The notes: a model not told the origin generated them from the letters alone. DNA of 64,000 bases from Flavobacterium sp. LC2016-23 (GCF_009674775.1 NZ_WKKE01000028.1:1-64000), one strand, 5' to 3'; shown: positions 26,801-36,233, numbered from the stretch's first letter. Translations and numbers: made by a program.

Positions 26801-28582
26801 TCAAATCACCCCCATCTTCTGCATTAGGAAAGTGGCGCTTTTATTTTTACAAATTCCGCTGCGGAGTTTATAGTCAAAGTGCAAATCGTTATTCTGAATT
26901 TCGACTTCAAAACACTGGTTGGTTAAAGTCTCCGGATACTCGTTAGTAGTCAGGCAAACTTCGATATCGTGCGTTGCAATTGCTCCGATTGCTTTTCTGG
27001 CAATTATCTTTTTTACTACTTCAATGGTACCGTTTCGCTTATCATCAGAATTGGTACCTCTTAAAATTTCATCCAGCAAAACAAATGCGGGCTGATTTTC
27101 GAGCGCGTCCATAATTTGTTTCAAACGTTTAATTTCAGCAAAGAAATACGATTCACTATCAGCAAGTGAATCTGACAATCGCATTGAAACCAATACTGGC
27201 AATGGATGAATAGTAGCCTCTGAAGCACAGACTACAGAACCTATTCCGCCTAAAACCATATTAACACCAAGACTTCTCAAAAAAGTACTTTTACCGGACA
27301 TATTCGAGCCCGTTAAAATCATAAACGACTCAGGATAAAAATGAGTATCATTCCCTACTCTGCTCAAAGGATTTAGTAAGGGATGTGCTAAATCTTTAAA
27401 ACTAATTTTATATTCGGAATTTATTTCAGGGAAAACAAAATCAGTATTGTTATAAGCCAGATTTGCCAGACTGTTTAATGCTTCAAATTGTCCGATAATT
27501 GCAATCCATTTTTCAAGTTCAGCACCATAATTATCTTTCCATTTCAAAAGTGCTTTTAAAACATGAAGATTAAATAAAAATGTACCGTTGAAAACAATAG
27601 CCGTCACAAAGTTATTGATGGTATCCATTCTGGAAAACAATTCAGATAACTGCTTTAAATGTACACTAGCCGCTGCATTTCTAAAAATCAATTGTTGTTG
27701 CAGGTCAATTAGTTTTTTGGACTGAAACTTTTCTTTCTCAATTTTTTCTACCAGCAAACTGTACTGTTTAATAATTTTATCAACGTTGTCTGCTTTTGCG
27801 ATTTCGGACTGAATTCTTTTGAACGATTGTCCTAAAACAATCATATTTGCGATAAAGACATAAGTAAGATACGATAACAATATTGTTTCCGAGGTTAAAA
27901 AGTAAGCCGTTAAGATTCCAAAAAACGCTATTGGAAGTAAAATTGAAAGTGCAACTAAAACTTTAGGTAAAGAATTATTTTTAAATGAATTCCAGTACAT
28001 TATCGAATCATAGGAATTTTTAGAATCATTGCTGATGGTAGCCAAAGCCAGAAAGTCCTGTCTCCAGTCGATTTTGGTTTTTAATTCGTTTACAGCTTCC
28101 TGATTTTCTAAAATAGCTTCGTTTGGCAGCGTATGCAACAATTGATTCGCAAGCGTTTTTTTTCCGATAAAAGTGGCGGTCCTGTTTAAATTCTGAAATA
28201 AAGAGTGTTCTCCAAAAATATCGAGGTCATAGGCATACGGATGGTGAAAATCATTAAACTCAATACCATTTTCAAAAGGCAGTTTTTCCCTCTTTAAAAA
28301 AGCAATTTCATTTTCATTAATTTTTAAAATAGCAGTTGTAAGCTGCTTTTGAAAAGATAAGCGGGAATGCATTTTCATTAAAAAAATAAAACCAACAAAA
28401 GACAGAAAAGCAAAAGTTACATAATGCATTTCATTTGTTTTGATATAGTAAAACAGTAATAGCAAACAAAGAAAAACACTTAAAAGGCGCAAAATACTGA
28501 TGCTGTTGTATCTTTTATTGATTTTTTTTAAAAGTTCTGAATACTGTGTAAGCTTATTTTGATAGAAATCCATTTTATTCAT
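26801..28582 (-). CDS. Membrane-anchored MutS-like ATPase
   Basis: 593 residues. The C-terminus (about 423-593) is a MutS domain V ATPase: Walker A LTGSNMSGKST, the VVCASEATIHP and SMRLSDSLADSESYFFAE signatures, Walker B FVLLDEILRGTNSDD and the ATHD switch. The N-terminus has no mismatch-binding domain but carries hydrophobic helices (about 31-46 and 56-70) and another pair near 210-250. This architecture is a recognised Bacteroidota MutS-related protein distinct from MutS1/MutS2. Its function is unknown; membrane location is inferred from the helices. M4 (28573) is an alternative start. Confidence 0.85.
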   Translation of the reverse strand: MNKMDFYQNKLTQYSELLKKINKRYNSISILRLLSVFLCLLLLFYYIKTNEMHYVTFAFLSFVGFIFLMKMHSRLSFQKQLTTAILKINENEIAFLKREKLPFENGIEFNDFHHPYAYDLDIFGEHSLFQNLNRTATFIGKKTLANQLLHTLPNEAILENQEAVNELKTKIDWRQDFLALATISNDSKNSYDSIMYWNSFKNNSLPKVLVALSILLPIAFFGILTAYFLTSETILLSYLTYVFIANMIVLGQSFKRIQSEIAKADNVDKIIKQYSLLVEKIEKEKFQSKKLIDLQQQLIFRNAAASVHLKQLSELFSRMDTINNFVTAIVFNGTFLFNLHVLKALLKWKDNYGAELEKWIAIIGQFEALNSLANLAYNNTDFVFPEINSEYKISFKDLAHPLLNPLSRVGNDTHFYPESFMILTGSNMSGKSTFLRSLGVNMVLGGIGSVVCASEATIHPLPVLVSMRLSDSLADSESYFFAEIKRLKQIMDALENQPAFVLLDEILRGTNSDDKRNGTIEVVKKIIARKAIGAIATHDIEVCLTTNEYPETLTNQCFEVEIQNNDLHFDYKLRSGICKNKSATFLMQKMGVI

Positions 28583-28641
28583 TTGATGAAATACAAATAT
28601 AGGTTTTACGCAGCAAAATCAGCTTTCGATTTTTACGGAAA

Positions 28642-29475
28642 TTAATCTTCATGCATAATCAAAACAGGCACAGTCATTTGTCTGGAAATCTTTTTGGTAA
28701 AACTCGAATCGAATATACTTTCAAAAAAAGAACGTTTATGTGTAATCATAGCCAAAACATCAATGTCTTTATAAAGTACAAAATCAAGAATTGTTTCTTT
28801 TACTTCGTCACTCGGTAAAACCAGGAACTCGACATTTTCGCCTGCAAATTCTTTTTCCCACTCTTTAACTGTACTTTCAGAAACATCAGAATCAGAGGTT
28901 CTTACATAGAGACTTTTTACTTTCGCATTCGTTTTTTTAGCGATGTTTAATACTTTTCTCAATTCTTTTTTATCTTTTTCACGATAACGGGTCGTAAACC
29001 CGATTACTTTGATTTTTTTAAATTTAGCATCAGCAGGAACGCATAAAACAGGAACGTCTACTCCTGAAATTACAGAGCTGGTATTCGATCCAAGAAAAAA
29101 CTTTGTCCAGTCATAAACACCCGAAGTTCCCATAATAACAAAATCTATCTTGTCTTCTTCTACTGCATTTTTTAGATTGTATAATAAATCACCGTCCATC
29201 AGGCGGTGTTTGATCACAATATCTTCTAATTTTCGTTCCATAGCGATAGTTCTCAGCTTTGGGATTTCATCTTTGAACATCTCAAATTTCGCTAATTCAA
29301 TAGAACTGTAAATGGAAGCATAATTTTCCGGAAAGAACTGACTGTCGTAAACCGGAATCTCAAAAGTGTGCAATAAAATAAGTTCAGCGTTGACAATTTT
29401 AGCAAATTCCAGAGCATGAACAAAAGCATTTGTGGCCGCTTCGGAAAAATCGGTGGGGAATAATATCTTTTTCAT
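28642..29475 (-). CDS. Universal stress protein, two UspA domains
   Basis: A 277-residue tandem UspA protein. Domain 1 (about 1-147) begins KKILFPTDFSEAATNAFVHALE and carries a MGTSGVYDWTKFFLGSNTSSV nucleotide-loop variant ending in PVLCVP. Domain 2 (about 150-277) is more divergent and ends TVPVLIMHED. It lies outside the 34-52 kb stress island and lacks an RTGAT-N4-ATCAY site upstream as far as I can see. Confidence 0.9.
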   Translation of the reverse strand: MKKILFPTDFSEAATNAFVHALEFAKIVNAELILLHTFEIPVYDSQFFPENYASIYSSIELAKFEMFKDEIPKLRTIAMERKLEDIVIKHRLMDGDLLYNLKNAVEEDKIDFVIMGTSGVYDWTKFFLGSNTSSVISGVDVPVLCVPADAKFKKIKVIGFTTRYREKDKKELRKVLNIAKKTNAKVKSLYVRTSDSDVSESTVKEWEKEFAGENVEFLVLPSDEVKETILDFVLYKDIDVLAMITHKRSFFESIFDSSFTKKISRQMTVPVLIMHED

Positions 29476-29671
29476 TTTGTTTCAGTTTTATAAGTTGTTC
29501 TCTCAAATTTAATCATTCTAAAATCAAACTAACCTGACAATTATCAGTTATTTAACATTTAATATTTTCATTCAAAAAAACGTTTCCATTGTAAAAAAGC
29601 GGGTTGTAAAAACAGCAAAGTACACCTACAGTGAGTTCGTAATTTCGAGCCTTTTTTTATACCTTTGCATC

Positions 29672-31072
29672 ATGATAAATCAAGATTCTATAGTTGCCCT
29701 GGCGACACCTTCGGGAGCCGGCGCAATTGCCATCATTCGAATTTCAGGCGCCGATGCGATTACAATCGGAAATTCTGTTTTTAAATCTATCAAAGACAAG
29801 GATTTAACTAAGCAAAAAACACATACCTTGCATTTAGGTCATATTGTCGATGATTCCAAGACACTTGATGAAGTTTTGGTTTCTGTTTTTAAAGGTCCTA
29901 ATTCCTATACGGGCGAAAATACGATAGAAATCTCCTGTCACGGATCCACATACATACAACAGCAGATTATTCAGTTATTATTAAGAAAAGGCTGCCGAAT
30001 GGCTGATGCCGGAGAATTTACCCTTAGGGCTTTTCTAAACGGTAAACTCGATTTATCACAGGCAGAAGCTGTTGCCGATTTGATTTCATCAGACAATGAA
30101 GCCTCTCACCAGATTGCCATGCAGCAAATGCGTGGCGGTTTTAGTAATGAAATTGCCAAATTACGCGAAGAGCTTTTGAACTTTGCTTCCTTAATTGAAC
30201 TGGAACTTGATTTTGCAGAGGAAGACGTAGAATTTGCCGACAGAAGTCAGTTTCATGAATTATTAAACCGAATTGAATTTGTCCTGAAACGTTTGATCGA
30301 TTCCTTTGCTGTTGGAAATGTTATTAAAAACGGAATTCCGGTAGCTATTGTCGGAGAACCCAATGTCGGAAAATCGACTTTACTTAATGCTTTACTTAAC
30401 GAAGAACGTGCTATTGTTTCTGATATTGCAGGAACTACGCGTGATACCATAGAAGATGAATTGGTCATTGGCGGAATCGGCTTCAGGTTTATTGATACAG
30501 CCGGAATTCGTGAGACAAAAGATGTTGTGGAAAGCATCGGAATTAAAAAAACCTTCGAAAAAATAGAGCAGGCACAGCTCGTCATCTATTTAATGGATAG
30601 CTTGAAGTTTCAGGTTTCAAGTGCTTCTTTTATAGTAGAAATCGAGAAAATAAAAAACAAATATCCTCTAAAAGAAATTTTGATTGTCTGCAATAAAATA
30701 GACCAGCTAACGAAAGATCAGCTGCAGGCTACACGTCAGGAACTGGAAACTTTAAACCTGAAACAAATTTTTCTAAGCGCTAAAGACAAAATAGGTGTAG
30801 AAGATTTAAAGAATCAATTACTTTCTTTTGTTAACACCGGAGCTCTTCGTAACAATGAAACAATTGTAACCAATACAAGACATTACGATTCTTTATTAAA
30901 AGCTTTGGATGAAATACAAAAAGTGAAATTTGGGCTGGAATCGAATCTTTCAAGTGACTTAATGGCTCTTGATATTCGGGAAGCTTTATATCAATTCGGA
31001 CTAATTACAGGTCAGGTTTCCAATGATGAATTACTGGGGAATATTTTTGCTAATTTCTGTATCGGAAAATAG
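29672..31072 (+). CDS. mnmE: tRNA modification GTPase MnmE
   Basis: 466 residues. MnmE with GidA/MnmG makes the (carboxymethyl)aminomethyl group on wobble U34 of tRNAs. An N-terminal tetrahydrofolate-binding domain (IVALATPSGAGAIAIIRISG) precedes helical domains and an embedded G domain (GEPNVGKST near 227, DIAGTTRDT, DTAGIRET, NKID), and the C-terminal CIGK box is intact. A TACCTTTG -7 sits at 29660-29667, only five bases before the ATG, so the mRNA may be nearly leaderless. A copy of the gap-type repeat is embedded in the G domain near 30602-30624. Confidence 0.96.
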   Translation: MINQDSIVALATPSGAGAIAIIRISGADAITIGNSVFKSIKDKDLTKQKTHTLHLGHIVDDSKTLDEVLVSVFKGPNSYTGENTIEISCHGSTYIQQQIIQLLLRKGCRMADAGEFTLRAFLNGKLDLSQAEAVADLISSDNEASHQIAMQQMRGGFSNEIAKLREELLNFASLIELELDFAEEDVEFADRSQFHELLNRIEFVLKRLIDSFAVGNVIKNGIPVAIVGEPNVGKSTLLNALLNEERAIVSDIAGTTRDTIEDELVIGGIGFRFIDTAGIRETKDVVESIGIKKTFEKIEQAQLVIYLMDSLKFQVSSASFIVEIEKIKNKYPLKEILIVCNKIDQLTKDQLQATRQELETLNLKQIFLSAKDKIGVEDLKNQLLSFVNTGALRNNETIVTNTRHYDSLLKALDEIQKVKFGLESNLSSDLMALDIREALYQFGLITGQVSNDELLGNIFANFCIGK

Positions 31073-31107
31073 CCGGATAAAATAACAAAAAATAACTACA
31101 AGAAAAC

Positions 31108-31140
31108 GAGTTAAAATATTGATTGTTAAAATTTTAACTC
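31108..31140 (+). terminator. Hairpin after mnmE
   Basis: Arms gagttaaaat (31108-31117) and attttaactc (31131-31140) form a 10-bp stem 36 bp after the mnmE stop. The following T content is moderate. Confidence 0.6.
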
Positions 31141-31267
31141 ATATTTACTTGTACTTTATTTTGACATTATACTACGCTTTGAATAAATTTGTTCCTCAAA
31201 ATAGAAGGTATTTTTTTTGCCAAATCATGAAATGCAGGGACATGCAGAGACACGGGAAGGTTAACCT

Positions 31268-32104
31268 CTATTCGGTAAATTGATTTACTATTGAAATGTG
31301 AAAGTCCATCGATATACCACCTGCATCCGCTGCATAAGTATCATTTGCGGTAGCTGAGTTCCTCCAGATGCGGCAAATTAGAACACTTGAGATATTTTTT
31401 CCAGCTCCGCTTATACCTGAATTTGATGGTGTCAAGTCACTTACAATATGACTATTCAGGACAAAAGGCCCATTTACAGTAACCGTTGTTGTTGTGACAG
31501 CAGAAAATGTTCCAGTGGTCATATTGGCCCAGGTATAATCTAAGTTCCAGACCATGTTTCCGGAAGCACTTGCTCTGGGAATCCAGTGGATATGAGGGTA
31601 AATTGTACTTCCTTCCTTCCAGTTGTGTGGCAGCTGAACCGTAAAAGACATTGCCTCTATTCCCTGATTATCACGAAAAAACCAGATTTCAGGACCTGAA
31701 ATTCCCGTTAGATTTCCTAATTGTGCAGAATTACTTCCTTTGTCAATCGTAACTCTAAGATCATCTTCAACATCTGTGGAAGTATTGGATGTTGAAAATT
31801 TTGTCCAGACATTTCCATTCCAGACGTAGTAACCGGGAGTTACATTATTGGGCGTTACGCCATCGGTAGCCGTATTATAAACTATGGTACCGGCCAAAGG
31901 AGCTCCGGATGTCTGCGGATTAACTATGGGCGATGAAACAGTTATGGATGTAAGTGCTACCCGCGGAGGTAAAAAACCATTCGTAGCAGAATTAATTTCA
32001 AGAGCTGCCCGAGGAGTAGTAGTACCAATTCCTATTTGAGCAGAAGTTTCTATCGAAGCTAAGACTATCAATAGATATAACGAGAATAGTTTGTTTTTTT
32101 TCAT
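31268..32104 (-). CDS. Secreted Bacteroidota-type surface protein
   Basis: 278 residues with a signal peptide (LFSLYLLIVLASIETSAQ) directly followed by IGIGTTTPRAALEI, a motif that opens many secreted Bacteroidota proteins resembling phage tail-fibre or cell-surface repeats (also GYYVWNGNVW). The C-terminal 150 residues form a beta-rich domain (PHIHWIPRASASGNMVWNLDYTWA). No T9SS C-terminal signal is recognised. It lies downstream of the T9SS protein on the same strand after a 172-bp gap. Function unknown. Confidence 0.75.
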   Translation of the reverse strand: MKKNKLFSLYLLIVLASIETSAQIGIGTTTPRAALEINSATNGFLPPRVALTSITVSSPIVNPQTSGAPLAGTIVYNTATDGVTPNNVTPGYYVWNGNVWTKFSTSNTSTDVEDDLRVTIDKGSNSAQLGNLTGISGPEIWFFRDNQGIEAMSFTVQLPHNWKEGSTIYPHIHWIPRASASGNMVWNLDYTWANMTTGTFSAVTTTTVTVNGPFVLNSHIVSDLTPSNSGISGAGKNISSVLICRIWRNSATANDTYAADAGGISMDFHISIVNQFTE

Positions 32105-32276
32105 AATAATATTTGAGTTTATAGATTATCGAAAGAGAACCTCTTAAATACATCCCCGAAAAACTTTTTTTGGACTGATTCCTAAAAATATAGACAACTA
32201 TCGGTGTTTCACAAATACAGCTTATCTGTCAATACCAATAACTTAGTTAATTTGTTTTTTTCTTGAATGCCTTATA

Positions 32277-34076
32277 TTACTTGCCTGTATTGGATATAAC
32301 AATTTTGTCCGTTAGCTTTTCATTATCCACAGTTAAAAATTCTGCAATGTAAATTCCCTGACTTAATCCGCTTGTTGAAAAAACATAACTTGGAGCTGTT
32401 TCCAGATTTTTTGCTGATAGTACGACCATACCCAGCATATTATATAATTTAAAAGATTTTATGGCTAAATTATCCGGGTTTGCAGCCTTTAAACTACTGT
32501 TGGCATTGTCTTGTATAATAAAGAACTGTGTCGTAATTTCAGAATTGAGTGCAAGTGAACCCGTATTTTTAAATGTAATTTTAAATCGGTCTTTATAGAG
32601 TCCGGGGGCAACCGTTACCTGATATGCTGCATTTTTGATATCATGATACGATTGATCATGGGCATCGTACAGATAAATGGGGTGAGCACCACTAAAATTG
32701 ACTACTTCGGCAATATAGAATTTGAAAGTTGCATTTGTCGTGGCTTTAATTATTAAAGGTATTCTTTTATCTTCCTCAAAATTTAGTCCCTGAATTACGT
32801 AATTGCCATTTTCCAGCCAAAATGCAACATCGTCAGGAAGTGCTTCATCCATGTTCAGGGCATCAATTCCATTGTCTATTCCATCTGTTGCTTCCGGAGA
32901 AAAAGCCAAAGCCAATTGTCTTGTAAATTGACTATTGATAATTGTATTTAATTTTATATGAGATACTTCTTCAGCAGTCTGATCTTTAAACGCTCCTCCT
33001 TTTGATTCTTTATCTTTTGATGTATGTTTTTCAAATTGTGACAGGCCGCCACCTTCCTTATAAAATATTCTGTGTGCATTCTTGAATACTGCTGTTCCGT
33101 TAGCATTGGCATTCACTACAAATCCCTGCCCGACAGGCGAGTATTTACGCTGAATTACAAGACCTGATGATAATCCTGTCGTATTTAAAGAGCCGTCTGC
33201 ATTATAAGAATTAAAAGTTGCAGGTACATAAATACCATTTGAAGCTAAAGCAATCGGGGAATAAGTTCCGTAACCTCCTCTGTAATCCGTTAGATAATGA
33301 GAGTTTATAGTTTTGTCCTGTTCCCAAAAGTAAGCAATGCCAGCAGTTGCCGTATTTGAGGGATCTAAAAGAAAAGCATTTAAGTGCAGCGCTGAGGGGT
33401 ATGGATTTCCGGTTAAAGTCGAATTATTGGCCCCCAGGGTTATGCTGATGTTACCATCATTCGGTTTTCCCCTAAAATCATATCGCTGGGCACTTCCGGG
33501 ATTGTTTACTATTCCTGTTCCCTCAGGATCCGTAGAATCTGTTCCGCCGGTTCCTTTCATTGTAAAACCTTCTCCGGGTGCTATGAGGGAAGCCCCTCCG
33601 ACAAAAGTCCACTGTGAATAATTGTTTGCATTGGTTAATTTGTAAACCCATGCCGAAGATATCGAAAGCGGATTGGCAATTCCATTATAATTACTGGCAG
33701 GCAAAATAACAGCAGGAACCGCTGTAACTAAAGTGGCCGGCCGGTTTAGCATAGTAATTCCGAAATTTTCATTTCCCGATACGGCAGATGCATTTCCTAC
33801 AGGAGAACACCAGTAATTATAATCAAAATTATCAGCTGTTCCTTCCTGATAAACTGATAATTTACCAGTCCCGGTATTGCCTGATGTACTGGCAGAACCT
33901 TGCAATAGCTGCGAATTATTTCGTAAATATAAATTTGAGTTGGAATCTAAATTTACATTTTCCTGCACATACAATACTTCATTTTTTACATACATGAAAG
34001 CATTAGGACTGAAATAAATTTGAGATAGGCACTTTGTAGTAGCCAATATCAAAAAAAGGAGTACTGTTTTTTTCAT
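32277..34076 (-). CDS. T9SS-secreted surface protein
   Basis: 599 residues with a signal peptide (MKKTVLLFLILATTKCLSQ) and a C-terminal type A sorting domain (KSFKLYNMLGMVVLSAKNL near 530, SQGIYIAEFLTVDNEKLTDKIVIS at the end), so it should cross the outer membrane by the type IX system. The middle is beta-rich and Asn/Gly/Thr-rich, with the NYWCSPVG block common in such proteins. No enzyme motif. It starts 38 bp after the small membrane protein and probably shares its promoter, which carries two RTGAT-N4-ATCAY sites. Confidence 0.87.
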   Translation of the reverse strand: MKKTVLLFLILATTKCLSQIYFSPNAFMYVKNEVLYVQENVNLDSNSNLYLRNNSQLLQGSASTSGNTGTGKLSVYQEGTADNFDYNYWCSPVGNASAVSGNENFGITMLNRPATLVTAVPAVILPASNYNGIANPLSISSAWVYKLTNANNYSQWTFVGGASLIAPGEGFTMKGTGGTDSTDPEGTGIVNNPGSAQRYDFRGKPNDGNISITLGANNSTLTGNPYPSALHLNAFLLDPSNTATAGIAYFWEQDKTINSHYLTDYRGGYGTYSPIALASNGIYVPATFNSYNADGSLNTTGLSSGLVIQRKYSPVGQGFVVNANANGTAVFKNAHRIFYKEGGGLSQFEKHTSKDKESKGGAFKDQTAEEVSHIKLNTIINSQFTRQLALAFSPEATDGIDNGIDALNMDEALPDDVAFWLENGNYVIQGLNFEEDKRIPLIIKATTNATFKFYIAEVVNFSGAHPIYLYDAHDQSYHDIKNAAYQVTVAPGLYKDRFKITFKNTGSLALNSEITTQFFIIQDNANSSLKAANPDNLAIKSFKLYNMLGMVVLSAKNLETAPSYVFSTSGLSQGIYIAEFLTVDNEKLTDKIVISNTGK

Positions 34077-34114
34077 AAATTAAGTTTTATAAACGATCCG
34101 CTTCTGAGAAATCT

Positions 34115-34354
34115 TTATTTAGTCGTAAGGCAGTTGTTCTCTCCTGAAAAAAAACGATGACAGGTTTTTGATGTTTTTTTTAAAATAAAATAACCCCCTA
34201 ATAAAATACCAATTGCAAATAATACAGGAATTTTACTGTCTATTGGGACACTTGCTGGCTCGGGAGCTCCGGGCGGAGGCGGCGTAGAAGAATAAACAAC
34301 GAAATTTGCAAAAATTAATACGATTACTGATAATTGTAATTTTATAGGTTTCAT
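34115..34354 (-). CDS. Small Pro-rich single-span membrane protein
   Basis: 79 residues: signal peptide (MKPIKLQLSVIVLIFANFVVYS), a short linker STPPPPGAPEPASVPIDSKIP, one membrane helix (VLFAIGILLGGYFIL) and a basic tail. Similar 'PPPP...PID' plus helix proteins are frequent beside secreted proteins in flavobacteria. Their role is not known to me. I start at 34354 rather than 34378 because this gives the clean leader. The predicted promoter lies at 34465-34472, about 110 bp upstream. Confidence 0.75.
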   Translation of the reverse strand: MKPIKLQLSVIVLIFANFVVYSSTPPPPGAPEPASVPIDSKIPVLFAIGILLGGYFILKKTSKTCHRFFSGENNCLTTK

Positions 34355-34739
34355 TGTGTTAATTTTAAAATTAAACAATATTTATAAACAAAAAAGAGCA
34401 GTCATCTTCCGCATTTCTTTTGTGCAATATGCAGGTGTAAAGAGCAATTACATCGATATTGAAACAAAATTGTAAAAATATAATTGTGGAAAAAATGATC
34501 TTAATCACTCAAAAATGTGATATAAATCATGTTAATTTCATACCTGTATTTTTAGGAAGAGTCAAGTGTGACTGTAAAATACAGAACGGGGTTCTGAGTG
34601 CAAATTTACTTTTCATAAAAGAGACCTGACTTTCATTTGTATAAAAAACCAGTAAACTGTAAACACATCTAATAAGCCGGACGGACAGGCTTGCCTAATA
34701 TTTTTTTTCGACTACCTATTACCAAAGGTGAATATCTCC
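34355..34739. other. Gap with tandem regulatory sites and no ORF
   Basis: This 385-bp gap holds the tandem operator pair and -7 element listed at 34465-34529. From 34530 to 34739 I see no ATG-initiated ORF on the plus strand and no strong terminator, only a short aggcttgcct inverted repeat. Confidence 0.6.
34465..34529 (-). promoter_or_regulatory. Tandem RTGAT-N4-ATCAY sites and -7 element
   Basis: Sites at 34496-34507 (aTGATcttaATCAc with flanks) and 34518-34529 (gTGATataaATCAt) are 22 bp apart, the same spacing as the pair before hsp20. On the minus strand the proximal site is followed by exactly 23 bp and then CAATTTTG (34465-34472), a near-consensus -7. This would drive the small membrane protein and the T9SS gene. 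Confidence 0.65.
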
Positions 34740-35162
34740 TTATTTTCTATTTCTTAACCATTGATTTACCGGTTCGAGCACGGTATTTACAATCGTTACT
34801 AAAAGCGTACAAATTAAAGCTTCACTAAAATAACCTGAAGCAGTAATACAGCCAATGGCTGCACTGCACCAGATGGTAGCAGCAGAATTCAATCCGTGTA
34901 CATTTGGCCCTTCCCTAAAAATAACTCCGGCCCCCAGGAAACCAACTCCCATGACCACCTGAGCCGTAATTCGGGTTACATCGATATTTGTAGCAGTTGC
35001 CGAAACTTTTACAGACAATAATACAAAAGCAGCAGCTCCGGTGGCAACAAGCATATTGGTGGTCAGGCCTGTTTCTTTGTGATGCCATTGTCTCTCGAAC
35101 CCAATAATTAATCCTGCTATTAATGCCGCTATCAATCGTAGTGAAAATTCTGTTGTACTCAA
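34740..35162 (-). CDS. MgtC/SapB family membrane protein
   Basis: 140 residues with about four membrane helices and the MgtC core (LIAALIAGLIIGFERQWHHKETGLTTNMLVATGAAAFVLLS, then GVGFLGAGVIFREG and LNSAATIWCSAAIG). It is the short form without the C-terminal ACT-like domain of virulence MgtC. It follows dinD on the same strand by 53 bp, so the dinD promoter and its RTGAT-N4-ATCAY site probably control both. MgtC proteins are tied to Mg limitation and ATP-synthase restraint in pathogens; a role here is inferred only. Confidence 0.88.
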   Translation of the reverse strand: MSTTEFSLRLIAALIAGLIIGFERQWHHKETGLTTNMLVATGAAAFVLLSVKVSATATNIDVTRITAQVVMGVGFLGAGVIFREGPNVHGLNSAATIWCSAAIGCITASGYFSEALICTLLVTIVNTVLEPVNQWLRNRK

Positions 35163-35215
35163 AACTATTTATTTTTTTAAAATGATTAAAATCCTTATTA
35201 TCTCTTGATTTACAG

Positions 35216-36097
35216 TCAGCTTTCAGCTACTGAACCGTTCTTTTTTACTGTTTTTTTTGTAGTTTTCAATTCTTTATCTTTTTTTTCTGCCAAATAGATA
35301 TTTTCAACAACCGGCATATTTTCAGGTAAAGCATTTCCGGTATCTTCAATTGCCTTGCGAGCCTTTAATCCCACCGCAAAATGAATACTATTGGCATCAA
35401 CAATATCTTTTACATTATCATTCCTTAGTTTCTCTGTAGTTTGCGTGATACGATACAAATTGGCCGCCAGTTCCGTAGTATCCATATGATCCAGAATATT
35501 TTCATGAGAATCAAGATGTCTGATCTCACGGATTGCTTTTACATCAAGTCCTCCATAAAGCCCTCTGTAGCCATGGTTTTGAAAAAATGCAAAATCGGAA
35601 GGTTTTGTAATCCCCGATTTACGGGCTGCACCGGCAAGCTGAAGGTTTCTTCTGGCCAGTTCCTCTCGAAGAAAAAGTCTTCTCTCTTTTACAATTTTTA
35701 TTTTTTTATGCTGCTGTAGCTGAGTTAGTTCCTGTAAACGAGTCTGTCTTGCAAAATAGGCCTGTCCCAGGGCAACGGGCTTCAAATCTGGGTCTCCATT
35801 CTGAATGGCGAGATAACAGCCGTAACGCGATAATTTAATATCTCCATTATTTCGCTGCAAATCATCTCCCACTGATTTTATCGTACTAAAATCTTTAAAA
35901 TGTATCCCTGTATCCTGATCTGCATTAATACAGGCTGCCTTTGCCTTGTCTATTACCTTCAAAAACAAACTGTATTCAGGATAATCCAACAATTTAGCAA
36001 GCTCCTTAGCACTCCAATATTCACAACCTTTTTTATCGGTTTTTCGAAGTTTTTCAAAAACTGATTTATTTTTCTCTTGTGTCTTTTTCGTTTTCAT
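35216..36097 (-). CDS. dinD: DNA-damage-inducible protein D (BRO-N type)
   Basis: A 293-residue homologue of E. coli DinD. Recognisable blocks are YWSAKELAKLLDYPEY, LSRYGCYLAIQNGDP, GQAYFARQTRLQEL, FLREELARRNLQLAGAAR, FAFFQNHGYRGLYGG and ILDHMDTTELAANLYRITQT. DinD inhibits RecA-mediated strand exchange in E. coli. I start at 36097 (MKTKKTQ): the longer frame to 36193 would begin at the predicted -7 element. Instead of an obvious LexA site, its promoter carries the stress-island operator. The Lys-rich C-terminus is unusual. Confidence 0.9.
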   Translation of the reverse strand: MKTKKTQEKNKSVFEKLRKTDKKGCEYWSAKELAKLLDYPEYSLFLKVIDKAKAACINADQDTGIHFKDFSTIKSVGDDLQRNNGDIKLSRYGCYLAIQNGDPDLKPVALGQAYFARQTRLQELTQLQQHKKIKIVKERRLFLREELARRNLQLAGAARKSGITKPSDFAFFQNHGYRGLYGGLDVKAIREIRHLDSHENILDHMDTTELAANLYRITQTTEKLRNDNVKDIVDANSIHFAVGLKARKAIEDTGNALPENMPVVENIYLAEKKDKELKTTKKTVKKNGSVAES

Positions 36098-36190
36098 ATT
36101 GCTTTTTTTTCCAATTATAAAATTTCCGGCATTTGACTTTTTTAGCACAGGATTGTATTCAGATTTCCAACAGCATATACTGCTATGAGA

Positions 36191-36233
36191 CAAATGTCAC
36201 TTATTATTTAATGCTGTAAAATGATCTGCATCA
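36191..36233 (-). promoter_or_regulatory. dinD promoter with RTGAT-N4-ATCAY site
   Basis: Operator 36222-36233 (aTGATctgcATCAc with flanks) is followed on the minus strand by exactly 23 bp and then GACATTTG (36191-36198). The transcript would start about 90 bp before the dinD ATG. Confidence 0.65.

Noticed and set aside
34530..34739. A plus-strand target for the tandem sites at 34496-34529
   Set aside because: No -7 element at 23 bp on that side and no ORF follows, whereas the minus-strand direction fits exactly.
35183..35194. TGATTAAAATCC as another regulatory site before mgtC
   Set aside because: One mismatch, and the 23-bp rule would put the -7 element inside the mgtC coding sequence.
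36098..36193. N-terminal extension of dinD
   Set aside because: It would begin at the predicted -7 element, and the extra residues do not resemble DinD.
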